Shown: positions 16,307 through 24,381 of the stretch, piece after piece
How positions within the stretch are numbered: the stretch's first letter is position 1
Layout of the letters: the number at the start of each line of letters is the position of its first letter
Assembly (NCBI GenBank): GCA_017416145.1
Contig: JAFQDD010000016.1
Coordinates: forward strand, 1-64,000
DNA: 64,000 nt
Direction of reading: 5' to 3'
Origin: Spirochaetaceae bacterium
GTDB lineage: Bacteria; Spirochaetota; Spirochaetia; Treponematales; Treponemataceae
Made by a program: the position numbers and the translations under genes
Notes under the pieces: generated by a model
Database searches by the model: none
Told to the model about the DNA's origin: nothing
The model's input: the letters and a program-made list of their open reading frames with translations, nothing else

Positions 16307-17236
16307 TTATAGAATTGTTGTATCTGAGATTTTCTTAACAAGTTTGTTAGAAACAAGAACCAAACACATACCAATAATACCTTTGAATACACCAACTGCT
16401 GTTGCAAGAGAGAATTGGAACTCAAGAAGACCTTGTCGGTAAACCCAAGTATCAATAATATCAGCAACATCGTAAACTGGTACAGAATACAACATAAACA
16501 TTTGGTTGAATCCAGCATCCAAAATTGTACCTAAACGTAGTAGAACTACAGTAGCAATAACTGGTTTAATAGAAGGTAGTGTAATATACCAAGTACGTTG
16601 TACAGCTGTTGCACCTTCTACCATTGCTGCTTCATACAATGATGGGTCAATACCCATAAGAGCTGCAATAAAGATAATTGCACTCCATCCCATTTCTTTC
16701 CAAGCATCTGATAACAAAACAATCCAAGGGAAAGTTTCAGTGTTTGTCAAGAAGTCAATAGGATGACCACCAAACATCTTAATAATGTCATTAACAACAC
16801 CGTCACCAGGGGCTAACAATGCAAGTAATACACCGTAAATAATAACCCAAGATAAGAAGTGTGGTAAGTATGAAAGAGTTTGAACAATCGGACGTAAATA
16901 TTTACGTGGACTTTCATACAATACTACAGCTAAGATAATTGATAATGGAACACTTATTAAAAGTTTTCCAAAGCTGTAGAACAATGTGTTACGCAATAGA
17001 TCCCAAAAATAGAATGAACTAAAGAATTGTTTAAAATTGTCTAGTCCACACCATGCACTCCCCCAAACACCTTTACGAGCTGAAAAGTCTTTGAAAGCAA
17101 TTTGTCCGTTCCAAATAGGAACGTATTTGAAAATGATGTAGTAAACTACAGGAATCAACATGATTGCGTAGATAGATCGGTGGCGAACAATTTCTTTCCA
17201 CAAACGACCTTTAGCAATAGTGTTTTGTTTAGCCAT
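16307..17236 (-). CDS. CUT1-type ABC transporter permease (LplB/YteP type)
   Basis: This is the MalF-like partner, 309 residues with six predicted membrane segments and the EAA loop SLYEAAMVEGATAVQRTWYI. The start has the subgroup's typical RSIYAIMLIPVVYYIIFKYVP segment and a short FKDF...G motif. GAGG lies six bases before its ATG. It is the first gene of the permease-permease-binding protein-GH105-MATE operon, which suggests import of pectin backbone fragments. A composite repeat separates it from the divergent udg gene. Confidence 0.93.
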   Translation of the reverse strand: MAKQNTIAKGRLWKEIVRHRSIYAIMLIPVVYYIIFKYVPIWNGQIAFKDFSARKGVWGSAWCGLDNFKQFFSSFYFWDLLRNTLFYSFGKLLISVPLSIILAVVLYESPRKYLRPIVQTLSYLPHFLSWVIIYGVLLALLAPGDGVVNDIIKMFGGHPIDFLTNTETFPWIVLLSDAWKEMGWSAIIFIAALMGIDPSLYEAAMVEGATAVQRTWYITLPSIKPVIATVVLLRLGTILDAGFNQMFMLYSVPVYDVADIIDTWVYRQGLLEFQFSLATAVGVFKGIIGMCLVLVSNKLVKKISDTTIL

Positions 17237-17309
17237 AAGTAACCTCGAGTATTAGATTATTCTATTCGCCAAAAAAAATGCCGTTTTATTTTTGCACTTT
17301 TCCGATATG

Positions 17310-17615
17310 AGATATGGGGAGGGAAACCATCTTTTTCGATGCGAAGTTTTCCCTCCCCAAACCCCTCCTTTCCTTGCAACGACCAAAGGGCTGGTCGCCC
17401 TCTGGACTCTGACAAGAGGGGTGGTTTTGGGTTCTGAGGATGTTGGCTTACGGGATTGGGATTGATATCAGGAATGGCTCTGGCGAGCATTCCGTGTTTA
17501 GCTTACGGGAGAGGGGCTTGTATTGAAGTTTTTTTTGAGAGGAATGGTGAGAATAGTTTTGGAGGCATTTCGTGTATACGCGGTTGCTGAGCGAAATCGA
17601 AGTAATGAGATTGGA
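17310..17615. repeat. Composite GC-rich repeat, copy A
   Basis: This stretch between two divergent genes is built of stem-loops. Stem 1 is GGGGAGGGAAA (17316-17326) with its complement at 17348-17358 around a loop containing TTTTTCGATGCG. Next comes AACGACCAAAGGGC and a paired GCCCTCTGG, then GCTTACGGGATTGGGAT, a stem ending in CATTCC, and a degenerate GGTTGCTGAG...TCGAAGTAATG unit. The same order of parts occurs in copy B (21954-22211), and stems 1 and 2 again in copy C (30394-30632). An ORF across it has no ribosome site or known family and is not counted as a gene. Confidence 0.75.
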
Positions 17616-17636
17616 AGATTTTTCCTAGAAAATCAA

Positions 17637-17665
17637 TTTACTTTATAGTTGTTATTCTGTATTAT
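17637..17665 (+). promoter_or_regulatory. Putative leaderless promoter of udg
   Basis: TTTACT (17637-17642), 17 bases, then TATTAT (17660-17665). Six bases separate the -10 box from the ATG at 17672, so the RNA would start at or next to the A of ATG. There is no Shine-Dalgarno sequence. Confidence 0.5.
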
Positions 17666-17671
17666 TAAACA

Positions 17672-18451
17672 ATGAGTGAAAATCCTTTTTCAATTGATGG
17701 AAAAACAAAATTAGAAAATTTAATTCCTCTTTCTGAGGCTTATATTAAAAAATTACCTAGGGCTGAATTTCAAGCAAATCCTAGTTTTTTTGAGTCAAAA
17801 ACAGAAAAATCTTTGCATCAAAATGAAAATTCTTTCCAATATCAAGAAAGTGGATTTTCTCAAAATCAATTTACAAATACAAATGATTCTATAGAAAAAA
17901 TTGCAGCAGAAGTTGGGGTTTGTAGAAATTGTGTGCTTTGTGAAAAGCGAACAAATACAGTGCCTGGAATGGGAGTGCAAAATCCTCTTGTAATGATAAT
18001 TGGGGAAGGTCCTGGATTTGAAGAAGACAAACAGGGTTTACCATTTGTGGGACCAGCTGGTCAATTATTGGATAAAATGCTTACTGCTATTAATTTAAGC
18101 CGAGGAACAAACTGTTTTATTGCCAATGTGGTAAAATGTCGACCACCGCAAAACAGAGATCCAAATCCAGAGGAAGCAAAGGCTTGTCGAGGATTTTTAG
18201 AGCGTCAAATCAATATTTTAAAACCTAAGATAATTTTGCTTTTAGGAAGAATCGCTACATATCACATTTTAGATACAGCTCAAGGAATTTCCACAATTCA
18301 CGGGCAATTTTTCACTTACAAAACCAGTTTTGGAGAAATTCCTGTAATGCCAATTTATCATCCTTCGGCAGTATTGCGAAACGAAGCTCTAAAACGTCCT
18401 GTTTGGGAAGATTTAAAAGTCTTTAAGAAAAAACTAGAGGAAATGCTTTAG
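17672..18451 (+). CDS. Family 4 uracil-DNA glycosylase (iron-sulfur)
   Basis: Type 4 uracil-DNA glycosylases cut uracil out of DNA to start base-excision repair. The 259-residue protein has the iron-sulfur ligands (CRNCVLC plus later Cys in VVKCRPP and KACRGF), motif GEGPGFEEDKQGLPFVGPAG, and the late HPSAVLR motif. The first ~85 residues are a Ser/Asn/Gln-rich extension not needed for the fold. Its stop overlaps the first base of priA's GTG start, so the two genes are co-expressed; both act in DNA maintenance. Confidence 0.93.
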   Translation: MSENPFSIDGKTKLENLIPLSEAYIKKLPRAEFQANPSFFESKTEKSLHQNENSFQYQESGFSQNQFTNTNDSIEKIAAEVGVCRNCVLCEKRTNTVPGMGVQNPLVMIIGEGPGFEEDKQGLPFVGPAGQLLDKMLTAINLSRGTNCFIANVVKCRPPQNRDPNPEEAKACRGFLERQINILKPKIILLLGRIATYHILDTAQGISTIHGQFFTYKTSFGEIPVMPIYHPSAVLRNEALKRPVWEDLKVFKKKLEEML

Positions 18452-20433
18452 TGGCTTACATTGATGTTGTGTTGAATGTGCCACTTGGGGGAAGTTTTAC
18501 TTACAAAGCAAATTGCCCCGTAGAAGTTGGATTACGAGCAGAAGTTTATTTTGGGACTCGCAAAAAAAAGATGACTGGTTTTATTATCAAAGTTCACGAA
18601 GAAGGATATAAACCAGACTACGACGAAGATAAAATCAAAGAAATTATTCGCCTAGTTGATAAAGAACCGCTTTTTAATCAAGACCAAGTTGAACTTGCAA
18701 AATGGATTTCTAGCTATTATTTGTGTAGTCTTGGAGAAGCTCTTTCTGTAATGATTCCAACTGGGAAGCGGGGAACAGAGTTTTCTTTTGGTTTTGAAGA
18801 AGATTCTGCTTCTTATAAGCCCCACCAACTTTCAGAGGAACAAGGAGAAGCTGCTGCTGCCATAATTCAAACTGATAATAACAAACTTTTTCACTATTTG
18901 TTTGGGCAAACGGGAAGCGGAAAAACTGAGGTTTTTTTAACGGCGGCAGAAAAAGTACTTGCCCAAGGAAAGGGTGTAATCTATCTTGTGCCAGAAATTA
19001 GCTTAACTCATCAAGTAATAGAAACTGTTTCAGCTCGTTTTGGGAAAACTGTAGCTGTTCTTCATTCTGGATTAACTGGCAGCCAAAAGCTAACAGAATG
19101 GAAGCGGATTTTGAATAAGGAAGCTCGTGTTGTAATTGGGGCTCGAAGTGCGGTTTTTGCCCCAGTTCCAGATTTAGGCTTAATCATCATTGATGAAGAG
19201 CATGATAGCTCATATAAATCAAATAATTCCCCAAGATACCACGGAAGACAAGTTGCTATGAAGCGTTGTATGGATTTACACATTCCACTGGTAATGGGAA
19301 GTGCAACTCCTTCTGTAGAGGCCTACGAACTGATGAATCGTGGGACATTGGTAAAACACACTCTTTCAAAGCGTTTAAGCGGGGGAAAACCACCTGCCAT
19401 AGAAATTGTAAATCTTTCAAATCCTGAAACAAAAAAGGTAAGCAACTGTATTTCTGAAAAACTCTACAATGAAATTGTACAGGCAAAAAAAGAAGGTAGA
19501 CAAAGCATTTTGTTTTTGAATCGTCGTGGTTTTACCCACTTTTTTAAGTGCAATACTTGCGGAGAAGATTTAAAATGCAAAAATTGCTCTGTATCATTAA
19601 CCTATCACAAAAGTGAAAATCGGTTAAAGTGCCATTATTGTGGTTGGAGTTTGTATCCTCCAAAATCTTGTCCAAAGTGCAATTCCCTAGATGTGGGATA
19701 TTCTGGTTTTGGCACAGAGTTTATTGAAGAAGAAGTAAAAAATCTTTTTCCAGGCTTTACCATCGATAGAATTGATACAGATAACTTAACAGACAAAAAC
19801 GCTTTGCAAGAAAAAATTACAGCTTTTAAACAAGGAAAAATTGATATTTTGCTTGGAACTCAAATGGTAGCAAAGGGTTTAAACTTTCCAGGCTTAAAAC
19901 TAGTTGGAGTAATTTCTGCGGATACTGGTCTTCATTTACCAGATTTTAGAGCGTCGGAGAGAACCTTTTCCCTGATTTTGCAAGTTGCTGGTCGTGCAGG
20001 GCGATTTTTCCCAGACGGAAAAGTTATTGTGCAAAGTTTTAATCCATATCATCCTGCAATTTCTTGTGCTTGTAAAAATGATGTGGAAAGTTTTTACAAA
20101 TCCGAAATCGAAAACCGAAGCATTTTGTATTTTCCTCCTTTTTGTAGAATGATTCGCATAGTTTTTCGCTCTGCAAACGAAATAGCAAGTAAAACATCAG
20201 CTGAAAGTTTTTGGAAATTTTTACAAAGTTACAATCAAGATAATAAATTTGAAATTTTGGGTCCAAGCGAATGTGCTTTGAAAAAAATTGCATTAAATTA
20301 TAGATATCAGATTTTGCTGCGAGGAGATTCTCTTAACATCTTACAAAAAACTGTTTCTATGATAATGTGTAACTATAAACCAGCAGCCAATGTTTATATT
20401 GAAATTGATATTGACCCAGTATCCCTTTTGTAA
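18451..20433 (+). CDS. priA: Primosomal protein N', replication restart helicase
   Basis: PriA recognises stalled forks and reloads the replisome. The 660-residue protein has Walker A GQTGSGKTEVF, the DEEH box followed by SSYKSNNSPRYHGRQVA, and the zinc-binding cysteines in CNTCGEDLKCKNC and CHYCGW/CPKC. The later helicase motifs GLNFPGLKLVGVISAD and QVAGRAGRF are intact. Translation starts at a GTG that shares a base with the udg stop; AGAGG lies upstream. No DnaT or PriB partners are expected outside enterobacteria. Confidence 0.96.
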   Translation: MAYIDVVLNVPLGGSFTYKANCPVEVGLRAEVYFGTRKKKMTGFIIKVHEEGYKPDYDEDKIKEIIRLVDKEPLFNQDQVELAKWISSYYLCSLGEALSVMIPTGKRGTEFSFGFEEDSASYKPHQLSEEQGEAAAAIIQTDNNKLFHYLFGQTGSGKTEVFLTAAEKVLAQGKGVIYLVPEISLTHQVIETVSARFGKTVAVLHSGLTGSQKLTEWKRILNKEARVVIGARSAVFAPVPDLGLIIIDEEHDSSYKSNNSPRYHGRQVAMKRCMDLHIPLVMGSATPSVEAYELMNRGTLVKHTLSKRLSGGKPPAIEIVNLSNPETKKVSNCISEKLYNEIVQAKKEGRQSILFLNRRGFTHFFKCNTCGEDLKCKNCSVSLTYHKSENRLKCHYCGWSLYPPKSCPKCNSLDVGYSGFGTEFIEEEVKNLFPGFTIDRIDTDNLTDKNALQEKITAFKQGKIDILLGTQMVAKGLNFPGLKLVGVISADTGLHLPDFRASERTFSLILQVAGRAGRFFPDGKVIVQSFNPYHPAISCACKNDVESFYKSEIENRSILYFPPFCRMIRIVFRSANEIASKTSAESFWKFLQSYNQDNKFEILGPSECALKKIALNYRYQILLRGDSLNILQKTVSMIMCNYKPAANVYIEIDIDPVSLL

Positions 20434-20487
20434 AATCAGTATATCATTTTTTTTGAAAATGTGATAAAAAAACACAGGAAGGAAAAT

Positions 20488-20862
20488 ATGACACAAAGTT
20501 TAGAAGATTATTTAGAAGTTATTGGAAACTTAGAAGAAGAAAATCACAATCCTCGGGTAAAAGATATTGCAGAACGTCTTGGACTTTCTAAACCTTCTGT
20601 TCACACTGCCCTTCACGAGCTTGAAAACCGTGGAATGATTACTCACGAACACTACGGGGCAATTATTCTTACGGCAAAGGGAAAAGAAGCCTACGAAGAA
20701 ATTAAGTATAAGCATGATTCATTAAAACTTTATTTAACAAAGGTTTTGGGTGTAAGTGATGAAACAGCTGACAAAGACGCTTGTGCTATGGAACACATTA
20801 TTAGCGAAGAAACTTTTGAAAAAATTATTAAATCACTAGAAAACTATAATCTGGAGAAATAA
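20488..20862 (+). CDS. DtxR/MntR-family metal-dependent repressor
   Basis: These repressors bind manganese or iron and shut off metal uptake genes. The 124-residue protein has the winged helix (VKDIAERLGLSKPSVHTALHELENRG) and the dimerisation domain, but no SH3-like third domain, as in MntR. Probable metal ligands are Asp7 and Glu10 (LEDYLEV), the His in YKHDSL, and the CAMEH motif; the Cys-x2-Glu-His set resembles DtxR more than MntR. The ATG at 20488 follows AGGAAGG; a GTG nine codons upstream has no ribosome site. It lies 2 bases from aroC and 54 from priA. Its target genes are not in the window. Confidence 0.9.
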   Translation: MTQSLEDYLEVIGNLEEENHNPRVKDIAERLGLSKPSVHTALHELENRGMITHEHYGAIILTAKGKEAYEEIKYKHDSLKLYLTKVLGVSDETADKDACAMEHIISEETFEKIIKSLENYNLEK

Positions 20863-20864
20863 AA

Positions 20865-21983
20865 ATGTCTGGAAATACATTTGGGAAGATTTTTAAAATC
20901 ACCACTTTTGGAGAAAGCCACGGTGTTGGTCTTGGGGTGATAATTGACGGGACACCTAGTAATATTAAAATTGATGAAGAAAAAATACAAAAAGCCTTAG
21001 ACAGACGTCGTCCAGGACAATCTAGCAAATCTGGAGACAACGCAGCTGTAACAAGCCGAAAAGAAGGAGACAAACTTGAAATCCTTTCTGGAATTTTTGA
21101 AGGATATTCAACTGGCACTCCAATAAGCATAAACATCAGAAATACATCTCAACATTCTAGCGATTACGGAAATCTTGCCACTAGTTTTCGCCCAGGTCAC
21201 GCAGACTACACTTTTGACGCAAAATACGGCATCAGAGATTACCGTGGGGGCGGACGTTCTTCTGGTAGAGAAACTTGTGCCCGTGTTGCAGCTGGTTCTG
21301 TAGCTCAGCAAGTTCTAGAAGCAAAGTTAGGTTCTGATTTTTCTATAAAAGCATACACTTTGGAAGCTGCAGGAATCTCTTGCAAATCTATAGATTATTC
21401 TGTAATCGAAGAAAATGCTTTACGGGCTCCAGATTTAGAAGCTGCTGCCCTTATGGAAGAAAAAATTGCTGAAATCAGAAAAGCTGGAGACAGTGCTGGA
21501 GCAATTATTGAATGTGTAATTGATGGAGTTCCTGCTGGTCTTGGAGAACCTGTTTTCGACAAAATTGATGCAGAACTTGGAAAAGCTATGCTTTCTATTG
21601 GTGCTGTAAAGGGCATTGAGTTTGGAGAAGGTTTTAACAGTGCAAGAATGACTGGCTCTGTTTGGAATGATAAAATGCGGGTTTCAGAAGATGGAAAAAT
21701 CACTTTTGAAACAAACCACGCTGGAGGGATTTTAGGCGGGATTTCTAACGGAAACCAAATTGTTTTTCGTCTTGCTGTAAAACCTGTTCCAAGTATTTTT
21801 ATTGCACAAAAAACTGTAAACAAAGCTGGTGAAAACATTGATTTAGAAATCAAAGGCCGCCACGACGTTTGTCTTGCACCACGGATTGTGCCTGTAGTAG
21901 AGGCTATGGCAGCTATAACAATTTTAGATTTACTATTGCAACAGGAAATCGTTATGAGGGGGAGAAACCCTTTTTTTCGATAA
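20865..21983 (+). CDS. aroC: Chorismate synthase
   Basis: AroC makes chorismate, the branch point to aromatic amino acids and folate, using reduced FMN as cofactor. The 372-residue protein shows the family signatures GESHGVGLGVIIDG, RPGHADYTFDAKYGIRDYRGGGRSSGRETCARVAAGSV in part, and KPVPSIF. GGAG lies just upstream of the ATG. The C-terminus is unusual: the last residues (MRGRNPFFR) and the stop codon are encoded by the left arm and loop of a 22-bp hairpin of the composite repeat, so the natural end has been replaced. The core enzyme is complete before that point. Confidence 0.96.
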   Translation: MSGNTFGKIFKITTFGESHGVGLGVIIDGTPSNIKIDEEKIQKALDRRRPGQSSKSGDNAAVTSRKEGDKLEILSGIFEGYSTGTPISINIRNTSQHSSDYGNLATSFRPGHADYTFDAKYGIRDYRGGGRSSGRETCARVAAGSVAQQVLEAKLGSDFSIKAYTLEAAGISCKSIDYSVIEENALRAPDLEAAALMEEKIAEIRKAGDSAGAIIECVIDGVPAGLGEPVFDKIDAELGKAMLSIGAVKGIEFGEGFNSARMTGSVWNDKMRVSEDGKITFETNHAGGILGGISNGNQIVFRLAVKPVPSIFIAQKTVNKAGENIDLEIKGRHDVCLAPRIVPVVEAMAAITILDLLLQQEIVMRGRNPFFR

Positions 21984-22211
21984 AAAGGGTTTCTCCCCCT
22001 CATACTCCCCCACTTCCCAAAAGAACGACCAAAGGGCTGCCGCCCTCTGGACTCTGGCAAGAGAGTTTGTTTTGGGTGCTGGGGTTGGTAGCTTACGGGA
22101 TTGGGATAGATGTCAGGCACGACTTGCAGCGTGCCGTGGGTATATGGTTACTGAGAGTTGTCGAAGTAACGGGAGTAGGATTTAGGTTTGGCACGGCTGT
22201 TCCAGTGTGCC
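21954..22211. repeat. Composite GC-rich repeat, copy B
   Basis: It begins with a perfect 22-bp stem (21954-21975 with 21982-22003) and a six-base loop TTCGAT. Then come AACGACCAAAGGGC with GCCCTCTGGACTCTGGCAAG, GCTTACGGGATTGGGAT, a GGCACG/CGTGCC stem (22116-22135), a GTTACT/AGTAAC pair (22147-22170) and a GGCAC/GTGCC pair (22190-22211). Order and wording match copy A. The first stem overlaps the aroC stop codon and may also act as a transcript end for aroC. Confidence 0.78.
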
Positions 22212-22256
22212 ATGTTAAAAAAAATCAATTTGGGTAAATGGGGGAAATTGAAAATT

Positions 22257-23606
22257 ATGGAAGATTCTAAAAAAATATATAAAACAACCCTTCGCTCTGG
22301 GGCGATTTCTTGTATTGTTCTTGCTCTTGGAATGATTGTAGGGTTTTGGGTTTATAACTTTTCGTTGAAAAATGCTGTTGCAGAAAGGGTTTCTCAAGAA
22401 GAAATCGAAACTTTTTTTGAAAAACCTTTGGCAGAAAGGGCTATGTTAAAAAAATTGCCATATAATCTTGTTTTAAATGATGATTTACCTGTAAACGCTG
22501 GAGCTTGTGTAGTTTTAGACACATCAAACAATTGTTTAATTTATCAAAAAAATCAAAATGCAATAATTCCACCGGCTAGTATGCTAAAACTTGTGGTTAT
22601 GTACATTGTTTTTCAGGAAGTTGATGCAGGAAATGTTTCTCTTTCAGATGTTGTTCCCCTTCCTCCTGAATGTTGGCACACAAACATTCCTTCAGACTCT
22701 TCTAAAATGTTTTTAGCTGAAGGTCAAACCGTTACCTTGCACGAGCTTTTACAAGGTCTTGCAGTTTGTTCTGGAAACGATGCTGCAATTGCTGTTGCCC
22801 ATTATATCAGTGGGTCTGTAGATGCTTTTGTGGAGCGTATGAACTACGAAATGAATCTTTTGGGCTTGGAAGAAACTCACTTTGTAGAACCATCTGGATA
22901 TAGTGAAAAAAACATTACAACGCCTTTTGAATTTGCAATTTTCGCAAATCATTACATAAACAAATATCCAGAGAGTTTGGAAAATTATCACAGTTTGCTA
23001 ACTTTTGAATATCCAAAAGAAGAGAATTTACCAAAATATCAACAAGGGCAAGGCAGAACTCCAATTTTGCAATACAACACAAACAAAACTCTTGGAAAAA
23101 TCGAAGGTGTAAACGGCTTAAAAACTGGTTTTATTTATGAATCTGGTTACAATCTTTCATTGACAGCAAAACGTGGCGAAACTCAGTTTTTATCAATTAC
23201 TATGCAAGGTCCGGGGAAAGGAAACGAACAAGGAAATAAGTACCGAATGGAAGACGCATCTACAATTTTGGAATGGGCTTTTGCAAGTTTTTCTTCTGTA
23301 AAATTATCACCTGTAGAATCTCAGTCTGTGGTGGTAAGTGGTGGCGTTGAAAACGCTGTTTCTTTGGTTGCAGATATTCCATCAACTTTAACTGTGCCTC
23401 ACATTCAAAAAAATCTTGATTTAACTGTTACAATCCAAAAGCCTGAAGTTTTACGAGCACCTGTAAAAGAAGGTGTTGAATACGGAAAAGTAATTTATTC
23501 CCTAGGGGATAAAATTCTCCAAGAAATCCCTCTTGTGGCTTCAAAATCTGTGGATTATGCCTCATTATGGAAACGAGCTTTAGACAAGGGAATTCTTGGT
23601 AAGTAA
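22257..23606 (+). CDS. D-alanyl-D-alanine carboxypeptidase (peptidase S11, DacF/PBP5 type)
   Basis: This low-molecular-weight penicillin-binding protein trims the terminal D-Ala from peptidoglycan stems. The active-site triad is visible: SMLK (in PPASMLKLVVM), SGN (in VCSGNDAAI) and KTG (in GLKTGFIYESG). A hydrophobic segment near residue 15-40 is a membrane anchor or uncleaved signal; the C-terminal ~100 residues form the usual beta-rich PBP5 tail. The start is uncertain: the ATG at 22257 gives 449 residues and has GGGGG 11 bases upstream; ATGs further upstream lie in repeat sequence and lack a ribosome site. It acts in the periplasm on the cell wall. Confidence 0.92.
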   Translation: MEDSKKIYKTTLRSGAISCIVLALGMIVGFWVYNFSLKNAVAERVSQEEIETFFEKPLAERAMLKKLPYNLVLNDDLPVNAGACVVLDTSNNCLIYQKNQNAIIPPASMLKLVVMYIVFQEVDAGNVSLSDVVPLPPECWHTNIPSDSSKMFLAEGQTVTLHELLQGLAVCSGNDAAIAVAHYISGSVDAFVERMNYEMNLLGLEETHFVEPSGYSEKNITTPFEFAIFANHYINKYPESLENYHSLLTFEYPKEENLPKYQQGQGRTPILQYNTNKTLGKIEGVNGLKTGFIYESGYNLSLTAKRGETQFLSITMQGPGKGNEQGNKYRMEDASTILEWAFASFSSVKLSPVESQSVVVSGGVENAVSLVADIPSTLTVPHIQKNLDLTVTIQKPEVLRAPVKEGVEYGKVIYSLGDKILQEIPLVASKSVDYASLWKRALDKGILGK

Positions 23607-23662
23607 AACAGCATAATAAAGAAGATATTATTAAAAAAACGAAAAATTCACCCTAGAATATC

Positions 23663-23691
23663 TTGACAGAAACGGGTTTTACGTACATCAT
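23663..23691 (+). promoter_or_regulatory. Putative leaderless promoter of the DUF4912-GH57 genes
   Basis: A consensus TTGACA (23663-23668) is followed after 17 bases by CATCAT (23686-23691), nine bases before the ATG at 23701. No Shine-Dalgarno sequence is present, implying a leader of zero to three bases. Confidence 0.45.
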
Positions 23692-23700
23692 AGTTGTGCT

Positions 23701-24357
23701 ATGGATACTATGTTTGTTTCTCGAACATATCTAGAATCTCTTTCAACTGCGGACTTAATTTCTCTTGCAGATGAATATGGTATAGATATTCCTGAAAATT
23801 TAAATAGACGATTTATAATTGGTGAATTATTAGAAGCGGTTGAAGACGCTGGTGAAGAAAAAAAAGAAACTCTACAAGAAAGTGATGTTCTTCCAGAAGG
23901 AAAAGAACTTCCAACATCATACAATGAAACTTGTATAACTGCTGTTATCAGAAATCCAGCTTGGGTTTATGTTTACTGGGATATAAGTTCATTCGATATT
24001 GAGAAGTTGCAACAAAATCACGCTTTTTCATCTCTTTCACTAAAACTATGTTTTTTCTCTGGGGCTGACGCAGAAAAACCTGCAGAAGTTTTCGATATTT
24101 CAGTTAGTCTAAAAGATAGAGAGCAATACATTCTTTTACCAACAACCAATCGCTATCTAAGAGTAGATTTAGTATCCGAGTTTAAAAATCAACTTCCACA
24201 AGTTTTAGCTTATTCAAAAACAATAAATCTTCCTCAAAATCTACCACAAATAAATACTAAAACCTTGGAACAAGATATTTCTCCAATTATGGAATTATCT
24301 GGATTTAAAGAAATAATTAAAAATCACTATCTAAATCATAGAGAATCATTTAACTAG
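23701..24357 (+). CDS. DUF4912 domain protein
   Basis: The 218-residue protein carries a DUF4912 domain (residues ~75-190), recognisable from YNETCITAVIRNPAWVYVYWDIS. This kind of domain often lies beside GH57 proteins and has the look of a beta-sandwich carbohydrate-binding module. The first ~45 residues (SRTYLESLSTADLISLADEYGIDIP) form a small helical SAP/Rho-N-like unit. There is no signal peptide, so it is cytoplasmic. The next gene, 24 bases on, is the GH57-like protein, and the pair probably works together on an intracellular glucan. Function is not known from any homologue I can name. Confidence 0.85.
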   Translation: MDTMFVSRTYLESLSTADLISLADEYGIDIPENLNRRFIIGELLEAVEDAGEEKKETLQESDVLPEGKELPTSYNETCITAVIRNPAWVYVYWDISSFDIEKLQQNHAFSSLSLKLCFFSGADAEKPAEVFDISVSLKDREQYILLPTTNRYLRVDLVSEFKNQLPQVLAYSKTINLPQNLPQINTKTLEQDISPIMELSGFKEIIKNHYLNHRESFN

Positions 24358-24381
24358 GTTTTAGAAAGTTTGAGGTATTTT

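Noticed and set aside
17257-17490. ORF of 77 codons on the minus strand before the permease gene
   Set aside because: It lies across repeat copy A, reads Pro/Arg-rich low-complexity sequence, has no ribosome site, and matches a reading of copy B at the DNA-repeat level.
21395-22120. Long minus-strand ORF of 241 codons opposite aroC
   Set aside because: It is the antisense shadow of a clear aroC gene plus repeat copy B, with Ser/Pro/Ile-rich composition typical of shadows.
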